This document shows, piece after piece, positions 1 through 11,819 of a stretch of DNA of 64,000 nucleotides. Both the position numbers and the translations under genes were made by a program. The notes beneath the pieces are model-generated. The model worked only from the letters and a program-made list of their open reading frames with translations. It was not told where the DNA came from and made no database searches. Every line of letters begins with the position of its first letter. Within the stretch, counting starts at the first letter, position 1. The stretch covers positions 188,501 through 252,500 of the forward strand of contig JAJFZO010000609.1 in the NCBI GenBank assembly GCA_021397835.1, given 5' to 3'. Origin of the DNA: Moringa oleifera. Taxonomy: Eukaryota; Streptophyta; Magnoliopsida; Brassicales; Moringaceae.

Positions 1-65
1 CGCTTCAGTAGCTTCCTAACATCCTTGCTTACCAGAAAATTCATTATTTCACGCCCTGACAACAT
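1..65 (-). CDS. Possible N-terminal start of a gene running off the left edge
   Basis: An open frame on the minus strand begins with ATG at 65-63 and stays open to the window edge (21 codons). It starts MLSGREIMNFLVSKDVRK. The charged stretch looks like genuine protein rather than AT-rich noise. A TATA-like box on the same strand lies 70-80 bases upstream. From memory the start resembles plant nucleotide-sugar transporter-like proteins, but that is a weak recollection from a very short piece. A second ATG at 126 opens a 25-codon frame that overlaps this start. It would lie outside the transcript if transcription begins about 30 bases after the TATA box. The frame could also be chance. Confidence 0.35.
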   Translation of the reverse strand, partial: MLSGREIMNFLVSKDVRKLLK

Positions 66-135
66 TTCTTCTAACCTCAAAACTCCCTCTAATAAAATCG
101 AGGCTTTCTAGCTCTTGCATCTCCATTCAGTTTTT

Positions 136-147
136 GCTTTATATAAA
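136..147 (-). promoter_or_regulatory. TATA-like box for the left-edge gene
   Basis: On the minus strand this reads TTTATATAAAGC, a good plant TATA match. It predicts a transcription start near 105-110 and a 40-base leader before the ATG at 65. The 150-780 stretch beyond it has no coding frame and mixed composition, as expected for upstream DNA. No transcript evidence is available. Confidence 0.3.
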
Positions 148-959
148 CAAATAAAACACCAAAAACCGAGAAATACAAAAAGGAAGTAAATGCCAGACAC
201 AGCACAAATGTGGATTGACAATGCCCATTTCATTTATTCAAATTCATAAAGTTTTGATCGTGAACGTTTCATCTATTTACATCAGTCAAAAATTCTCACC
301 TTATCATTGCCAGAAATCGAAGGCAGTATAAAAGACAGATTGTGTAGTCTCATTTTGATTGTCTTGCTGTACAACAAGCGTTGAATTGAGACCCTTTTTC
401 CCTGGGAAACTTTAACCAAGAGAAAATAAGAGTTCTCAATTAATTACCTGCACAAATCAATTGATTTGGTTTCCGGCTCCTCGTGTAAGTTGTGGAATCT
501 CCCTTTTCATCATGTTCGTCTTAAAAATATTTTCTTTCATGACGGCTAATAAATGATGATGTCGATGATGGACAATGTATCCTGCATGCTTTCGATATTA
601 TATGTGCATTAAAATCGGTATGGGATTGACATTTCCATAATAAATTATATAAAAGAGAGCTATAAGCTTTGGCTATTTAATGTTTTAACACATGAGTTTT
701 TATGTTTAGCTCCTTTTCTATCTGTTTGTCAAAGTTTCAGTTGGTTCTCTCACCTGCTTCGGATGGCTAGAATGTGCCTTTGGAGCTATTTTTTTTTTTT
801 TTTATATAGTGTTATTGAATTATTGTACTTGAGAAAAACAAAATCACAGATAAATAGCTTTAAAAATTGATTAACAAATTTTAGTACTACAATAACACAA
901 CTATGCCTCGTAAAATATATAATATGTTATTGGTGAAAAACAAGACCAATAGGTCAGTG
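148..959. other. Upstream or intergenic DNA without a recognised gene
   Basis: No sustained open frame is seen on either strand. Composition is less AT-extreme than the DNA after 960. There is a T-run near 790-803. It is probably the promoter side of the left-edge gene. Confidence 0.4.
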
Positions 960-1690
960 GACCAATGTAACAATCCAGTCAAGGATATTTTATTTTGAGA
1001 AAATTGACCTTTTTTGAGTTTTTTTTTTAAATATATTTTTAAAATATTTATTTTTAAAATAAAAGTTTTACGAAATTTTGATGTTCATTTGATGTTATTA
1101 ATTTTAAATTTTTATATTTAAAAAGTAATGTATCAAATCTTGATGTATCAATTTAATTTAAATTAAAATTTATCAAAAAATTTAAAAATTGAGAGCATTC
1201 AAATTGAAAATCTTATATAACAAATTTTCACTTAAAAATTTTCAAAGTATAATGAAATATTCAAGCTGACTCCATAAAAAGTTTCATAATTTCTAAATAA
1301 TTATACAATTTAAATTTTTTTGATATTATAAATTTAGAAAAAAAATACATTTTCAATGCTCAAAAATTTAAATTTTTTTTATGATAGTAGCTTGAATATT
1401 TTTTGACATCTGTGAAAAATTTTAAGTTAAAATTCATTGTATAAGATCTTCAATTTGAATATTCTTCATTTTTTAATTTTTTGATAAAGTTTAATTTAGA
1501 TTAAATTGATATATTAAGGTTTGATTTTTTACTATTTAAACATAAGAGTCTAATCGATAACATAAGCTAAATATCAAAATTTTATGAAATTTTTATCTTT
1601 ATTTTTATTAATTTAATTTTTGTGATATTTTTAAATAAATATCACAAAAATAAAGTTATTTACAAAAATATCATTAAGTTAAAAAGAGAA
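960..1690. repeat. AT-rich foldback (long inverted repeat) element
   Basis: The segment around 1020-1300 matches the reverse complement of about 1370-1660, with roughly 70 bases between the arms. The arms can be followed by eye for over 200 bases: blocks such as TCAATTTAATTTAAATTAAA on the left pair with the complementary block near 1490-1515. A smaller perfect hairpin sits inside the right arm near 1618-1650 (TTTTTGTGATATTT and its complement). No protein is encoded. The structure suggests a non-autonomous foldback or MITE-like element; no target duplication was identified. Confidence 0.6.
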
Positions 1691-1739
1691 GCCATTTAAC
1701 AATTTTTTCATTTTTTTTTACATACGTCAATGTTTCCAA

Positions 1740-2345
1740 TTTTTGAATCCTCTATATTTTTTTTTTCAAAATTTTCCTTATCCATTACAATTTCTATCAA
1801 TTACTCTTCCAAATTAATATTTTACACAATCAAAGTTGGTCGGAGACAAAAAGATAAGTAAATATTACTTTAAAATTTGAATTTTATACTTTTTTAATTA
1901 ATTTTATTTAAATTAAACTTTGATGAAAATAATTAAAAAAAATTAATAACTTTTTCATTATTGAAATATCTAAAAATTTATCAAAATAAATTTTAAACTT
2001 TTCAATTTTATCCATCAAATTTGAATAATGCTCAACTAACGAGCTATTTTTCATGAATTTTTAGATTTTTAAATGGTATAATTTTCTTTAAAAAATATTT
2101 TTTAGTACTCAAAAAATTTTGATTTTTTTAATGGCACCTGATATATTTCTTTACATACATGAAAAATTTTAAATCAAAATTTTTTGTAAAATATTTTAAA
2201 TTTAAATATTTTTTATCTTTAAATTTTTGGATGGGCTTCAATTTGATCGAAATTGATATATTAGAGGCTATTCAGAAACATTTTAAAAATTAAGATCTAA
2301 TTGGAAGAAGATAAGAAAACTTAAAGTTTTAAGGGATATATCTAC
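1740..2345. repeat. Second copy of the AT-rich repeat family
   Basis: The part from about 2119 to 2300 follows the right arm of the 960-1690 element block by block: a GAAAAATTTTAA block, then TTTTTATC/TTTTTAATT, then an AATTGATATATTA motif. The left half is less clearly paired, so this copy may be truncated or more diverged. No coding potential is seen. Confidence 0.45.
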
Positions 2346-2399
2346 CTTAAGTTTTTTTTAATCATTATTTGTTATGTTTGTTGTCATCGTTATTGTTGT

Positions 2400-4020
2400 A
2401 AATTGAATTTTTGAACACCTGAAATATGTGTAACAGATAAAGTACTTTCTTATTAAGTGATTTATTTACTTTTTCGGATGAGTTTTGTATCTAGATATTT
2501 TTTTACTATTGTAAACTAATTTTTGTGTTAATGTTGAGTTGATATTTTTATCAAATTTTTGTATGAGTTTTGAGTATGAAGTTGATTTTTTTTTGTGGAT
2601 TTATGGTTGCTAGATTTTTATGATTTTTTTCAAAAAATTTACAAGCTTTCGTGTAACTTACATTGTGTAGCATTTGTAAAGGCCTTATATAACTATTGTG
2701 GAGTCCATGTAACATTTTGTAAAGGCTTTGTATAACTTTAAATGTATTCGAAGTTATTATTTATAGATTTTGTGTAGCTTTTTACATAAATTTCATTTCT
2801 AAATAAACTTCGTGTAATTTCATCATAAATACCAAAATGTGAAAGAAATGTTGAATGAAGTAGAAAATGTGTGTCGACCTAAAGTGATACTTGAATAGAA
2901 TTCAAACATTCTGCACTTTTAGGAATGGATCCAAGCCTAGATATATGTTGATTTAATGTGTTTAAATCCAAGCAGAGAGTTCATAAATTAAAAATAATAT
3001 TTTCAAAATTAGATATATTTTGATCTTTACTATAATAGAGGAGTTTAGAGAATCAATTAACAAAATTAATATGACCTTAACTTCAATGCATATTAACTCC
3101 AACACACTCACATTTGAGTAAAGAGTTTAAAATGACTACGAAGTTGATTTATACTTACCCTAAATAAAGAGTTTCTAAAGTGAAACATACTGACCTAATA
3201 TTACAAAAATATTTACCTAAAATTTGGTCAAATTTATATGGAGTACACATTAAAAAAGTTACACAGATACATGAAAAGAACTTGCACTAATACATTAAAA
3301 AAAGTTATGTGAATAAATTAATAAAACTACATGAACACTTAATAAAAGTTACACGGATACTTTAATAAAAGTTACACGAAAATTTGAACCAAATTAAGAT
3401 GTCAAGCCAAAAATATAAAAACCAAAGTAAAGGTATCAACTCAAAACTTAGTCAAAACATATTAAAAACAATACTTAGTCAAAATATATCAAAAATAATT
3501 ACATGAACGAGTAATATCCTTGTGTAATTTTTTTAATGTGTCCATATACCCTTTTAATTGTATTTGTGAAACTTTTATTAAAGTATTTGTGTAAATTTTG
3601 TTAAGTACCCACGTAATTTTTGTTAAAATATTTGTGTAAATTTTGTTAAGTATTTGTGTGACATTTTTCAATATGTTCATATAACTTTGTAAAAATGTTG
3701 TGTAATTTTGAGTAAGTTCTGGATAGATTTTTTCATAATTTTAGGTCAATATATTCAACTATAAAACTTTATGTATAATTTTTGGTTAAGTTTGGATTGA
3801 AAATTTTGCTTTTTAAGTCGATAATTTGTATTTTTCTTGGATGTTATTGTACACAACAATTGAAAATTAGTAAAAACAAATGACTAAAATCACTTAGCAA
3901 TAAAGTTACATGAAGTTATGTAACTTATACATTATATGAAGCTTTTGTAACTATGCAAGACTCGTGAAACTTATACGAACAAATCTAGAAGACTTAACAA
4001 ATATAATTGCACAAAAACAA
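2400..4020. repeat. Foldback element with minisatellite-like arms
   Basis: The arms around 3190-3400 and 3520-3770 are mutual reverse complements, with the centre near 3450-3490. Each arm carries degenerate 20-25 base units built on AAAGTTACACGAATAC (left) or its complement TTTGTGTAAATTTTGTTAAG (right). Outer flanks at 2640-2860 and 3830-3990 hold further units of the type TTTGTGTAACTT. Open frames here are low-complexity by-products of the repeats. Possibly a MULE-like or foldback transposon end pair; no transposase was seen. Confidence 0.5.
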
Positions 4021-4047
4021 CGATTTCACACATAAAACCAATACAAA

Positions 4048-4850
4048 ATGAGGTTATGTGGTACCTGGTTAAACTTTTCTTATGCATTTCATCCTAAAGT
4101 AGATGGTCCACTAAAAGTTGTCAACTATAGCTTAAATGACCTCCTTAGATGTAATGTTAGGGAAAAAATAGGTAGCTGGGATTTAATCTTGCATACTGTT
4201 GAGTTTTCTATAACAATTCTATCAATGACACTTTTAGTATAAGTTAAGATTATTCATATTTACTCTCGCCATGCACCTATTGATCTTGTTCCTCTTTCTT
4301 TTGATATTCGTATCCATAACTTATTAAAAATTTTATTTAACATATCCATGACTTTCATATTAATATTCTACAAATAACTGCATAAAGTAATTCAAATATA
4401 AGCTTATTGTGAGCCATGGACTCATTCTTATCCTTTGAAAACTTGGACCTAATGTGTATTTACTTGACTTGTCTACTCACATGAATTTTAGTCCTATTTT
4501 CATTGTAAAAGAGTTGTCACCTTATTGAAGCACTTTTGAGCCTCCTTTTGTCCTAAAGTATTTTTGTAAGTAGTTACTTGCCTAAAGCACCTATTCTTTC
4601 TCGCAATCACTTAAAGATCTCCGAGTTGTTCTTAAAGAAGAGTTGTTGCCTTTTCATATGAAAGTACTCGTTTTTATGTTTTTAAATGGTGTTATTATCC
4701 AAATTCTAATGTCACTAAAATTTCAAAAGACAACTTTATGACCTTTAAGTTCTTAGAGTGGTATCTTCAATATCACTCGTTAGAGTTAAGTTCTTTGTGG
4801 TTAGAGGAGAATGATGAAACATTGATTGAAGATTTTAAAGACTTATTTTA
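4048..4850 (+). pseudogene. Ty3/gypsy pol remnant: integrase C-terminus
   Basis: The frame from 4048 reads like the end of a chromovirus-type integrase, with a degenerate AFHPKVDGPLKVVNYSL corresponding to the family's 'HPQTDGQTEVVNRTL' block, followed by the 'WDLILHTVEF' block. Continuing in shifted frames, 4600-4850 loosely matches the short post-integrase tail. Stops and frame changes make it non-functional. The bases from about 4855 to 5160, including TTAGGATTTTGATTTCCTATT, may be the adjoining LTR, but no partner LTR was found. Confidence 0.6.
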
Positions 4851-5154
4851 GGCATAAAAATAAGATATATTTCTTTCCTCTATTTTTTGTTTCAAAATCC
4901 TATTAGGATTTTGATTTCCTATTTCTATAAAGTTCTTGTGAAAATTTTAGATTTTTTATTTCTATTAATTTGGTTTTTATTAGGTCTTTGGATTTTTTAT
5001 TTCTTTGGTGGTTATAAATATTTAGTCTACCTTAATTTTTCTATTTTTTTAAAAATTTTCTTTCATAATCCTCCTTGTTGGATGTGGAAAAATAATAAAC
5101 TGCCTTGCCTTTTTGAGATTTTTTTTTTTAAAAAATCGATGGGGGCAATTTAGA

Positions 5155-5360
5155 TGAAAATGAGTGTAGTTTAAGGAAAATGCGAAAAATTTTATGAAGG
5201 AAATGAGTGTATTTTAAGAAAAATGCAAAAAAAAAAAAAGGTTATAACATCATATGTTAGGTTGTTCTAGTGGAGAGAGAAAAACAAAGCAATTTGAACC
5301 AATTTTTCCAAAAATTAAAATATGTCAATTTTTTCAAAAATTAAAATATGTCAATTTTTT
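5155..5360. repeat. Two short tandem duplications
   Basis: Around 5165-5235 a roughly 55-base unit beginning AAATGAGTGTAGTTTAAG is repeated once with changes. Around 5299-5351 a 26-27 base unit ending AAAATATGTCAA is repeated almost exactly. Both lie in otherwise featureless AT-rich DNA. Confidence 0.6.
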
Positions 5361-5589
5361 CTTTAAAAAATTTGTTTATTATATAGAAAAGAAGTTATTT
5401 TTTAGTAGACAGTAAAAAAGAAAAAACTTTTGATTTTTATTTTTACCTTTGCATTTCAGACCTTGTAATATTAATTATTTTAATTTGCATATAATTTTTT
5501 CTTTATTTTTCAACTTAACTCTATTTTTGAGTAAAGAAATGACTATTAATTAAGAGATATTTTCATCAAATATTAAAAAGATAAATCAT

Positions 5590-6360
5590 CCTTTTCCTTT
5601 TTAAGAAAGGAGAGCAATTTCCTGATAAGAATAATGTTAAAAAATTAGATAGAGAAAATAAATTTAAAAACAAAAAAATTGTTAAAAATTAAAAAATACA
5701 AAATCTATAATGTTTATTTAAATATTATCAAAAAATAAAAAATAAAAAATATTTGAATGATAAATCTTAACCAAAATTTTTAAAAATAGTATAATTTTTA
5801 TTAGTTTTTATATATAATTATTTAATAATAAAATAATAAAATTAAATATAAATATTTTTTAAAATATTAAATTTTATTTTCTCTCTCCAATCAAATTTTA
5901 ATTTTTTAAAAGTATCTAAACAAACATTGACATATCGATTTTGTTTAAATTAAATATTAACTTGAATAATTATAAAGAATTAAAAATTTTTTATTATTAA
6001 ATAATTAAAAACTACTCAATAGATTTTACATTTTATTTCAATCTTATCTTTCAAATTTAAAAAATTTTCAGCTAATAATTTTATGAATTTTTAAATTTTT
6101 TAATAATATATTTTTTAAAAAATAATATTTTTAATACTAAAAAATTTTAAATATTTTTTATGATGATAATTTAAATATTTTTTATATACACAAAAAATTA
6201 TTAATCAACATTTATTATAAAATATTTTTAATATTTTAAATTTTTAATAAAATTTAATAAAAATAAAAATAAAAATAAAATATTAAAATTTATTTAAATA
6301 TATTATAAATATAAAAATTTAATTAAAAAACTTAAAATTTAAAATAATATTCACCTTAAA
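5590..6360. repeat. Third AT-rich repeat-family copy, upstream of OSTC
   Basis: Extremely AT-rich DNA with the same succession of blocks as the copies at 960-2345 (for example TTTTTTATGATGATAATTTAAATA at about 6157-6180, compared with 1376-1399). It ends about 185 bases before the OSTC start codon, so it occupies the proximal promoter position. No gene is present. Confidence 0.4.
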
Positions 6361-6546
6361 ATTAATCTTTTGACGGACTTAAAGCAGTGTTCTGTCCGAC
6401 TGGGACGCCATTGACCCATCCTCATCAAAGGCCGAACCCGAAACATCTAAGTGGCTCTTTTTTCCCCATTGTCCATTCTGCCATTTCCCTCAGAGATCTA
6501 AAACCCCCGTGGATACTGTGTACGAAGTGCCAAAGAGGAGACTGGT

Positions 6547-7071
6547 ATGGCCCCGAAGCCAGATCCCCAAACCCTCACCCCAGGCGCAACCGATCCAGCC
6601 TCCCAAGCCTCCATGGACCCAGTATTCTACGCCTTGAGGATCCTTCCCTACTCCTTCCTCCGCCCTCCACGCCTACGCTTGAAACTGCCTTCCGTCACCC
6701 TGCCTTCATCAATGACGGTGTTCGCGCTGGTCTTGCTCACCTACTTCATGGTGGTTTCAGGCATCGTCTATGACGTCATCGTCGAGCCTCCTGGCATCGG
6801 CTCCACCCAGGATCCAGCCACCGGCTCTGTTCGCCCCGTCGTCTTCCTTCCCGGCCGTGTTAACAGCCAGTACATCATCGAGGGCCTTTCCTCGGGTTTC
6901 ATGTTCGTGATCGGTGGGGTTGGCATTGTTCTCCTGGATCTCGCTCTCGACAAGAACCGGGCTAAAAGCGTAAAGGTCTCTTATGCCTCTGCGGGAATTT
7001 CCTCTGTAGTTCTAGCCTATGTTATGAGTATGCTTTTCATTCGCATTAAGATCCCAGGTTATCTATCTTAG
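6547..7071 (+). CDS. OSTC: Oligosaccharyltransferase complex subunit, OSTC/DC2 family
   Basis: This 174-aa intronless gene encodes a small ER membrane subunit of the oligosaccharyltransferase, which transfers the lipid-linked glycan to Asn residues of nascent proteins. In animals the family (DC2) docks the STT3A complex to the translocon. Three hydrophobic segments are visible at about residues 55-75, 113-133 and 147-167. Family blocks include YDVIVEPPGIGS after the first segment, the RPVVFLPGRVN loop, YIIEGLSSGFMF, and the C-terminal RIKIPGYL. The length suits plant members, whose N-terminus is longer than in animals (about 40 residues before the conserved LKLPS block). ATG at 6547 is chosen because the preceding frame has no earlier ATG and the start MAPKPD fits plant homologues as I remember them. 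The region is markedly more GC-rich than its surroundings. A 128-codon frame overlapping it in another register starts with GTG and is a shadow. Confidence 0.93.
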   Translation: MAPKPDPQTLTPGATDPASQASMDPVFYALRILPYSFLRPPRLRLKLPSVTLPSSMTVFALVLLTYFMVVSGIVYDVIVEPPGIGSTQDPATGSVRPVVFLPGRVNSQYIIEGLSSGFMFVIGGVGIVLLDLALDKNRAKSVKVSYASAGISSVVLAYVMSMLFIRIKIPGYLS

Positions 7072-8390
7072 ATCATTGTTAAATTCACATGGAAATACTG
7101 GAGTCTTGACTTATGTTATTTGAGATAGGTTATGCTCATGGAGTTCTGGATACTTTTTGATTTTTTTTAAAAATTTCTTTCTTGTTTTAATAATTCTGAT
7201 CTGTATGTGCTTCAGACTTTAGATGGATTGAAAAGATAGCTTCTAAAATATCAGTGATTGGAAATGGAGGAGGCACTTAGTAATTATGCTATTCTCATTA
7301 TGTTCTGGCTTACCTTAGGTGAATACAGACTGAATTTTTGATTGATTGTCATTGCAGCTGAGTTTTATTTTAGGATAGGAGATGAATTGGGTTATGCATG
7401 TTTGCATGTATTATAGTTAATCATTAGATATAAATGGCTTATAAAACCAGCTGCAACTTCACTTATCGAGTGCTTGATGCTGGGAAGTTGGCTAAATGTG
7501 CCATTCATTGTTAATTCTTTTTCCCTCATATATTACTTATCTTCATGTTATTATACTGGATCTGCTTTGATCTTAATCACTTATCTTGTGCTTATACATG
7601 CTTTTGCGGTCTATGGAGGACATTGTGGTGTAGATGAATTGCCTAACAGGTGTTGAGAGACTGCATTTGTTTTCTAATGCCTACCTTATTTTCATTTATA
7701 CACTTGTAATATTTCAAGGAATCTGAACCTTCCATGTGATATTTGCTAATTGTTTGCTATTGACCATAGGCTGCATTGCCCTGCCTCTGGTCTAAATTGA
7801 CCTAAGCCAGAAGGCAGCATTTGGAGTTTGGCTTGTAGTGCACAGCCATATTCTATTTGTATGGCTAATTGTTTGGTCGTCTAAAAGCTTATGTTGCATT
7901 GGCAGACAGGTCTATTTGAATCTCAGGGTTTGTAGTCGTTAAGGCTGAAGGAATTTGGAAATTGATTTCCCAAAACATTTGTAGTATGATATGATAATTG
8001 ATTATGTAAGTATTTTTGATACAAAAGATTGATTATTTGATTGTTTTGTGTAAATGATGTCAGAAACAAATATGCATATGGGACATATGTTGATTATAGA
8101 GAACATAGCCAAGAAAGACCCAAGATTTTAATGGTTGATGCTATCTAGCATCAGTCATGAGCTGTTTGAGTTAATGGAGTTTGTGGTGTCAAAGCTACTC
8201 AAATGGTACACAATAAGATAAAGAGCATATCTTCTTCATTGGTCCAAATTACGTTGGTGGACTTTGGAAGTTGGAGCTTCTATATGTCGAGCTGAAACAC
8301 AGACTCTCTCTCTCTCTCTTCTTTTCTTTTTTCAAAACATGTGTCTATAATACGTATGGCAACAAATTGCAACTCTAGAGCCATAGTTAT
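7072..8390. other. OSTC downstream region, no recognised gene
   Basis: Moderately AT-rich DNA without repeats. It presumably starts with the OSTC 3' untranslated region. Short frames (for example 7474-7656) show no family features. A CT dinucleotide run lies near 8304-8319. Confidence 0.4.
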
Positions 8391-8395
8391 AAAGT

Positions 8396-8572
8396 TGCTT
8401 TTGAGGGGGTGGAGATTTGGTTAAGGATAGGTGGCCTAAACGAGGAGGATTCTGTGGAATTAACGGAAATTCTCACTTCTAAATAGCTAACTAAACATGT
8501 ATATTTAAGGCACCCCATTGCTGCTACTTGTGTCTAATATAAATGTCTTTTTGATGAAAAAAACAAACATGA
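8396..8572 (+). mobile_element. Possible LINE 3' tail
   Basis: The stretch ends in a 'GCTGCTACTTGTGTCTAATA' block, then AATGTCTTTTTGATGAAAAAAA, which resembles the 3' ends of plant L1-type LINEs. No reverse transcriptase is attached, so if real it is a severely 5'-truncated copy. This rests on resemblance only. Confidence 0.3.
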
Positions 8573-10700
8573 GTCGTGAAGTTTGCTTTGTAGTGCAGTT
8601 TTGAATTCCCTTGATTACATTATCTCTTGTATTGTTCCGATGCAGAGCTGTGATAGAATCTTGAGCCTCATTTTGTCAAAAATGCTTTTTGCTAATATCT
8701 TTACAAGTGTTTTTTGCATGACTGAAATCATGACATGCGATTTCTGCTGACCATCAAGATTAATAATGTTTACAAAAGAAATTTAATAGAAGAACTTCTG
8801 ATTAACAAAAAAAAAAGTTTAATAGAAAAACTGATCCCGAGATGTTGGAGCTTCACTTTTTGTTGTGAGTTAAGGTTGTCTGGGCAACAGACTAAACTTT
8901 TTATTTAGTTATGCTTGATAACAAGGGTTGTATTGATGAGCAGATCATTCAATATGAACCTGGAAAAAGTCTTTGACTCAGCATCGGTAATTTTTTCTGG
9001 GTTAGTTGTTACTACTGATGTTTACATCAAGTGAAATCAATGATATTTGGTGTGCATATGATTTTCTGAATTGCCTTGTGCTGCAATTAATCGGGCATAA
9101 GATTCTGTTTGTCATGTTGCCTGATGCATCGAAGGATGCATGTTTTCCCGAAGACATTTGAAGAGCAGTATACTTTATTTGTTTTAATTTTCCCCCTTTC
9201 TCGCTGAAATCTTGGAGGCATGTAACTGTACACTAAGAATTGAAACTCACTTGCTTTTCCAATTATTATGGTGTATTCTGGCTAAAGTTTTTAATTATTA
9301 CTTTTACCCCTCTGTTGAGAGGCTTATGTTGTTTTATATATCTGAACCCAGTATGCTATAGTATTCATGATGGCTTTATACTGGTAATACAAGTAGCTTT
9401 TATCTGCATGACTGGCTTTGTGGACCTCTGTAGGCTGGTTTGGCTTCACTATAACTTCACAATTTTCAAGCATTGATAAGTACTATTTTTCTCTCATTTT
9501 ATGCATTTCATGTATACTATTACTGTATGAAAAGTTTATGTGCCTCATGACAAATTGTGGTGCCAGCATAGTAGAACAGTGCAATGAGTCCAGAACATAG
9601 GATGCTCAAAGTCTCTTATCTTTAGGGTTGTTTTGGATAAGAGAACAGAATAGCTTTTCTAGAAGAAACAACTGTTTCCGAAAGATAGAAAGCTATACTT
9701 GCTCAATCTTTGATTCACTTGGCTGAGAACCTCTAGATATTGTCTTGTAGGTAGCTTTGTAGGTGGGAGGCACTCCCTTAGTGCCTTTTGCTAATAATAC
9801 CTTGGTCTGGAAGTTTGCCAACTGAGGAAGATCTAGCAAAGGTTTGTTGTATATGAATCGTTTGATGAAAGCCAACTGAGGGAGATTTACCAGTGGTTTC
9901 ATGCATGCATGTGTCTGTTGTCTTTGCCATTACATTCTTGCACTGGAAATCGAGAATTTAGTAAAATAAACCAGGGGAAAATACAAGCTTGTATCTTGCA
10001 ACTGGTGATACTATGTTTTCATCTGACAACTACCCTGGAATCGCCCATGTAGTGTTGTTTATGCAAAAATCTCAAATAGTCCATCCTATTGAATAGGTTG
10101 ACATCTGAAGTGCTATTATTGATTTGAAGTTGACAACAGAATGCTCTTTGTGAATGAATTGCTTCGAGTAGGTTTATCTGCAGTTCCCTGCTGTGTAAGT
10201 TTGCCCCATAATATTGACCTCTGTAGTTATGATCTGAGTAGAATTATTGTTCGATCTACTTGGTGAACTTTTTATCAAGCAGTAGTGCCCAGCATTGCAA
10301 TTTTAAACTGTTATCCACAAATTTCTTGGCAGCTGCATGTTGAAGGCTTGAATGTTGGACATACAATATTAATCTCCTCCATAAGAGCATTAGTTGGTTT
10401 TTTAGTCAGCTGTTTCGTCTCTTTCAAATAGTTACCCACCTATCCATCCACCCTCAGATGAATAGATAGGATGTGAGAGTGCCGCTTGTTATCTAATTAC
10501 CAGAAAGATACATCAGTTAGGTTACGTATACCTAACATTTGATTATTACTATATTTCCTTTTTTAACCCAGATTTTTTTTAAAAGAAAAATTTTGGTAAT
10601 GCATCCACTTGTTTCATGACTTAAGGTTTGACATTTTTGTATCATGACCGAATTTCTTGGGGTTCTAGCGGGCTGTGGTTCTCAAAATCACCTATAAATA
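8573..10700. other. Intergenic DNA, no recognised gene
   Basis: No homology recognised. A short imperfect duplication of a GCCAACTGAGGAAGAT unit lies at about 9816 and 9871. Short frames are unremarkable. Confidence 0.4.
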
Positions 10701-10894
10701 ACTTCAAAATTGAAGTAAAAAAGACTTGCGCATCATTAATCATAAGAGAATATAATGGTAGTGAGTTTTAGTTTTTAAGGTAATTTTGGGGTATTCTTTT
10801 GCTGGCAATTTTGCTACTTGGCAAGAGGGTAGCAAGTTTTGTAAGATTTTGGCACTAAAGGAACATGTATAAATTATTCTACTTCCTACTCAAA

Positions 10895-10895
10895 A

Positions 10896-10938
<43 letters not shown>

Positions 10939-11684
10939 ACTTGATCTTTGTACTGATTCTTTGAATAATTTTTGAACAAAATTGAATAATCGATCAACAT
11001 TCAAATTTCTTATCAATTTTTGTTTCTTTATATTTTTTATTTTTTCAGTTGATTTTTGCAATTATTATAGTGATTAGTCGTGCATTTTTAACTGCATGAT
11101 TTTCTTTAAATGAACTTTAAAATAATATGGTTAATGCAATAGCTCGCTCACATTGTTTTAAATAAATTTTGTTTGTTTTGAAAAGAAAGATGGGGATTTT
11201 AATTTGGTTAAATTTTTCTCGTTAGAATAATAGTCATTATTATATTAAATTTTTAATTTTTTATTAAACAAAATCTTAAATCAAAAAATACATCAAATAG
11301 CATGTTTTTCTTGATTTCAAGCACAAGATTGTTTAGTTTTTGGGAAAGAAGATCTAGACAATAATTATTTGAAGTTTTTATTATAAAATTTATATTAATT
11401 TTATATGTGACAATTATTATTGACGTCCTTTCATATCAAGATTAAGAATCGGTTCCAAGTTTTATCAATCGATTATTGAAATATAATTTTGTTTAATTTT
11501 TACTAATTTATGAGCTTTGTTAGGGTTTTAATCATTCTTCATAAGTAATCAACTCTCAAGAAACAAGTCATTACTTTGTAAAGCTTTTATCTCTATTAAT
11601 TTTTTTTGTAAATTTTTTTTTTTAAAAAATTGATTTGGTGGTTAATCACACACACAAAAAAAAAAAAAGATTGTCACAATTCTT

Positions 11685-11718
<34 letters not shown>

Positions 11719-11740
11719 TATATATATATATATATCAAAT
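10895..11740. repeat. AT-rich DNA with TA and TA/CA microsatellites
   Basis: A TA run follows an A-run at about 10891-10935. A compound (TA)n(CA)n(TA)n tract lies at about 11683-11735. The sequence between is AT-rich with no coding signal. Confidence 0.8.
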
Positions 11741-11819
11741 AAGTTGATCAAAATAAATTTCAAAATATTAAATATTTGAAACCACGAACAAAATTTTTCA
11801 CTTTGAGGTCAATTTTAAA

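Noticed and set aside
3489..3680. 63-codon minus-strand frame made of LNKIYTNTL-like repeats
   Set aside because: It is the translation of a degenerate AT-rich minisatellite; the repeat explains it without a protein.
6387..6773. 128-codon open frame overlapping OSTC in another register
   Set aside because: It starts with GTG, has no family features, and its composition comes from the GC-rich OSTC exon. The OSTC frame matches its family end to end.
9240..9600. Two overlapping hydrophobic frames downstream of OSTC
   Set aside because: T-rich DNA gives Phe/Leu-rich translations; there are no splice-supported exons or family blocks.
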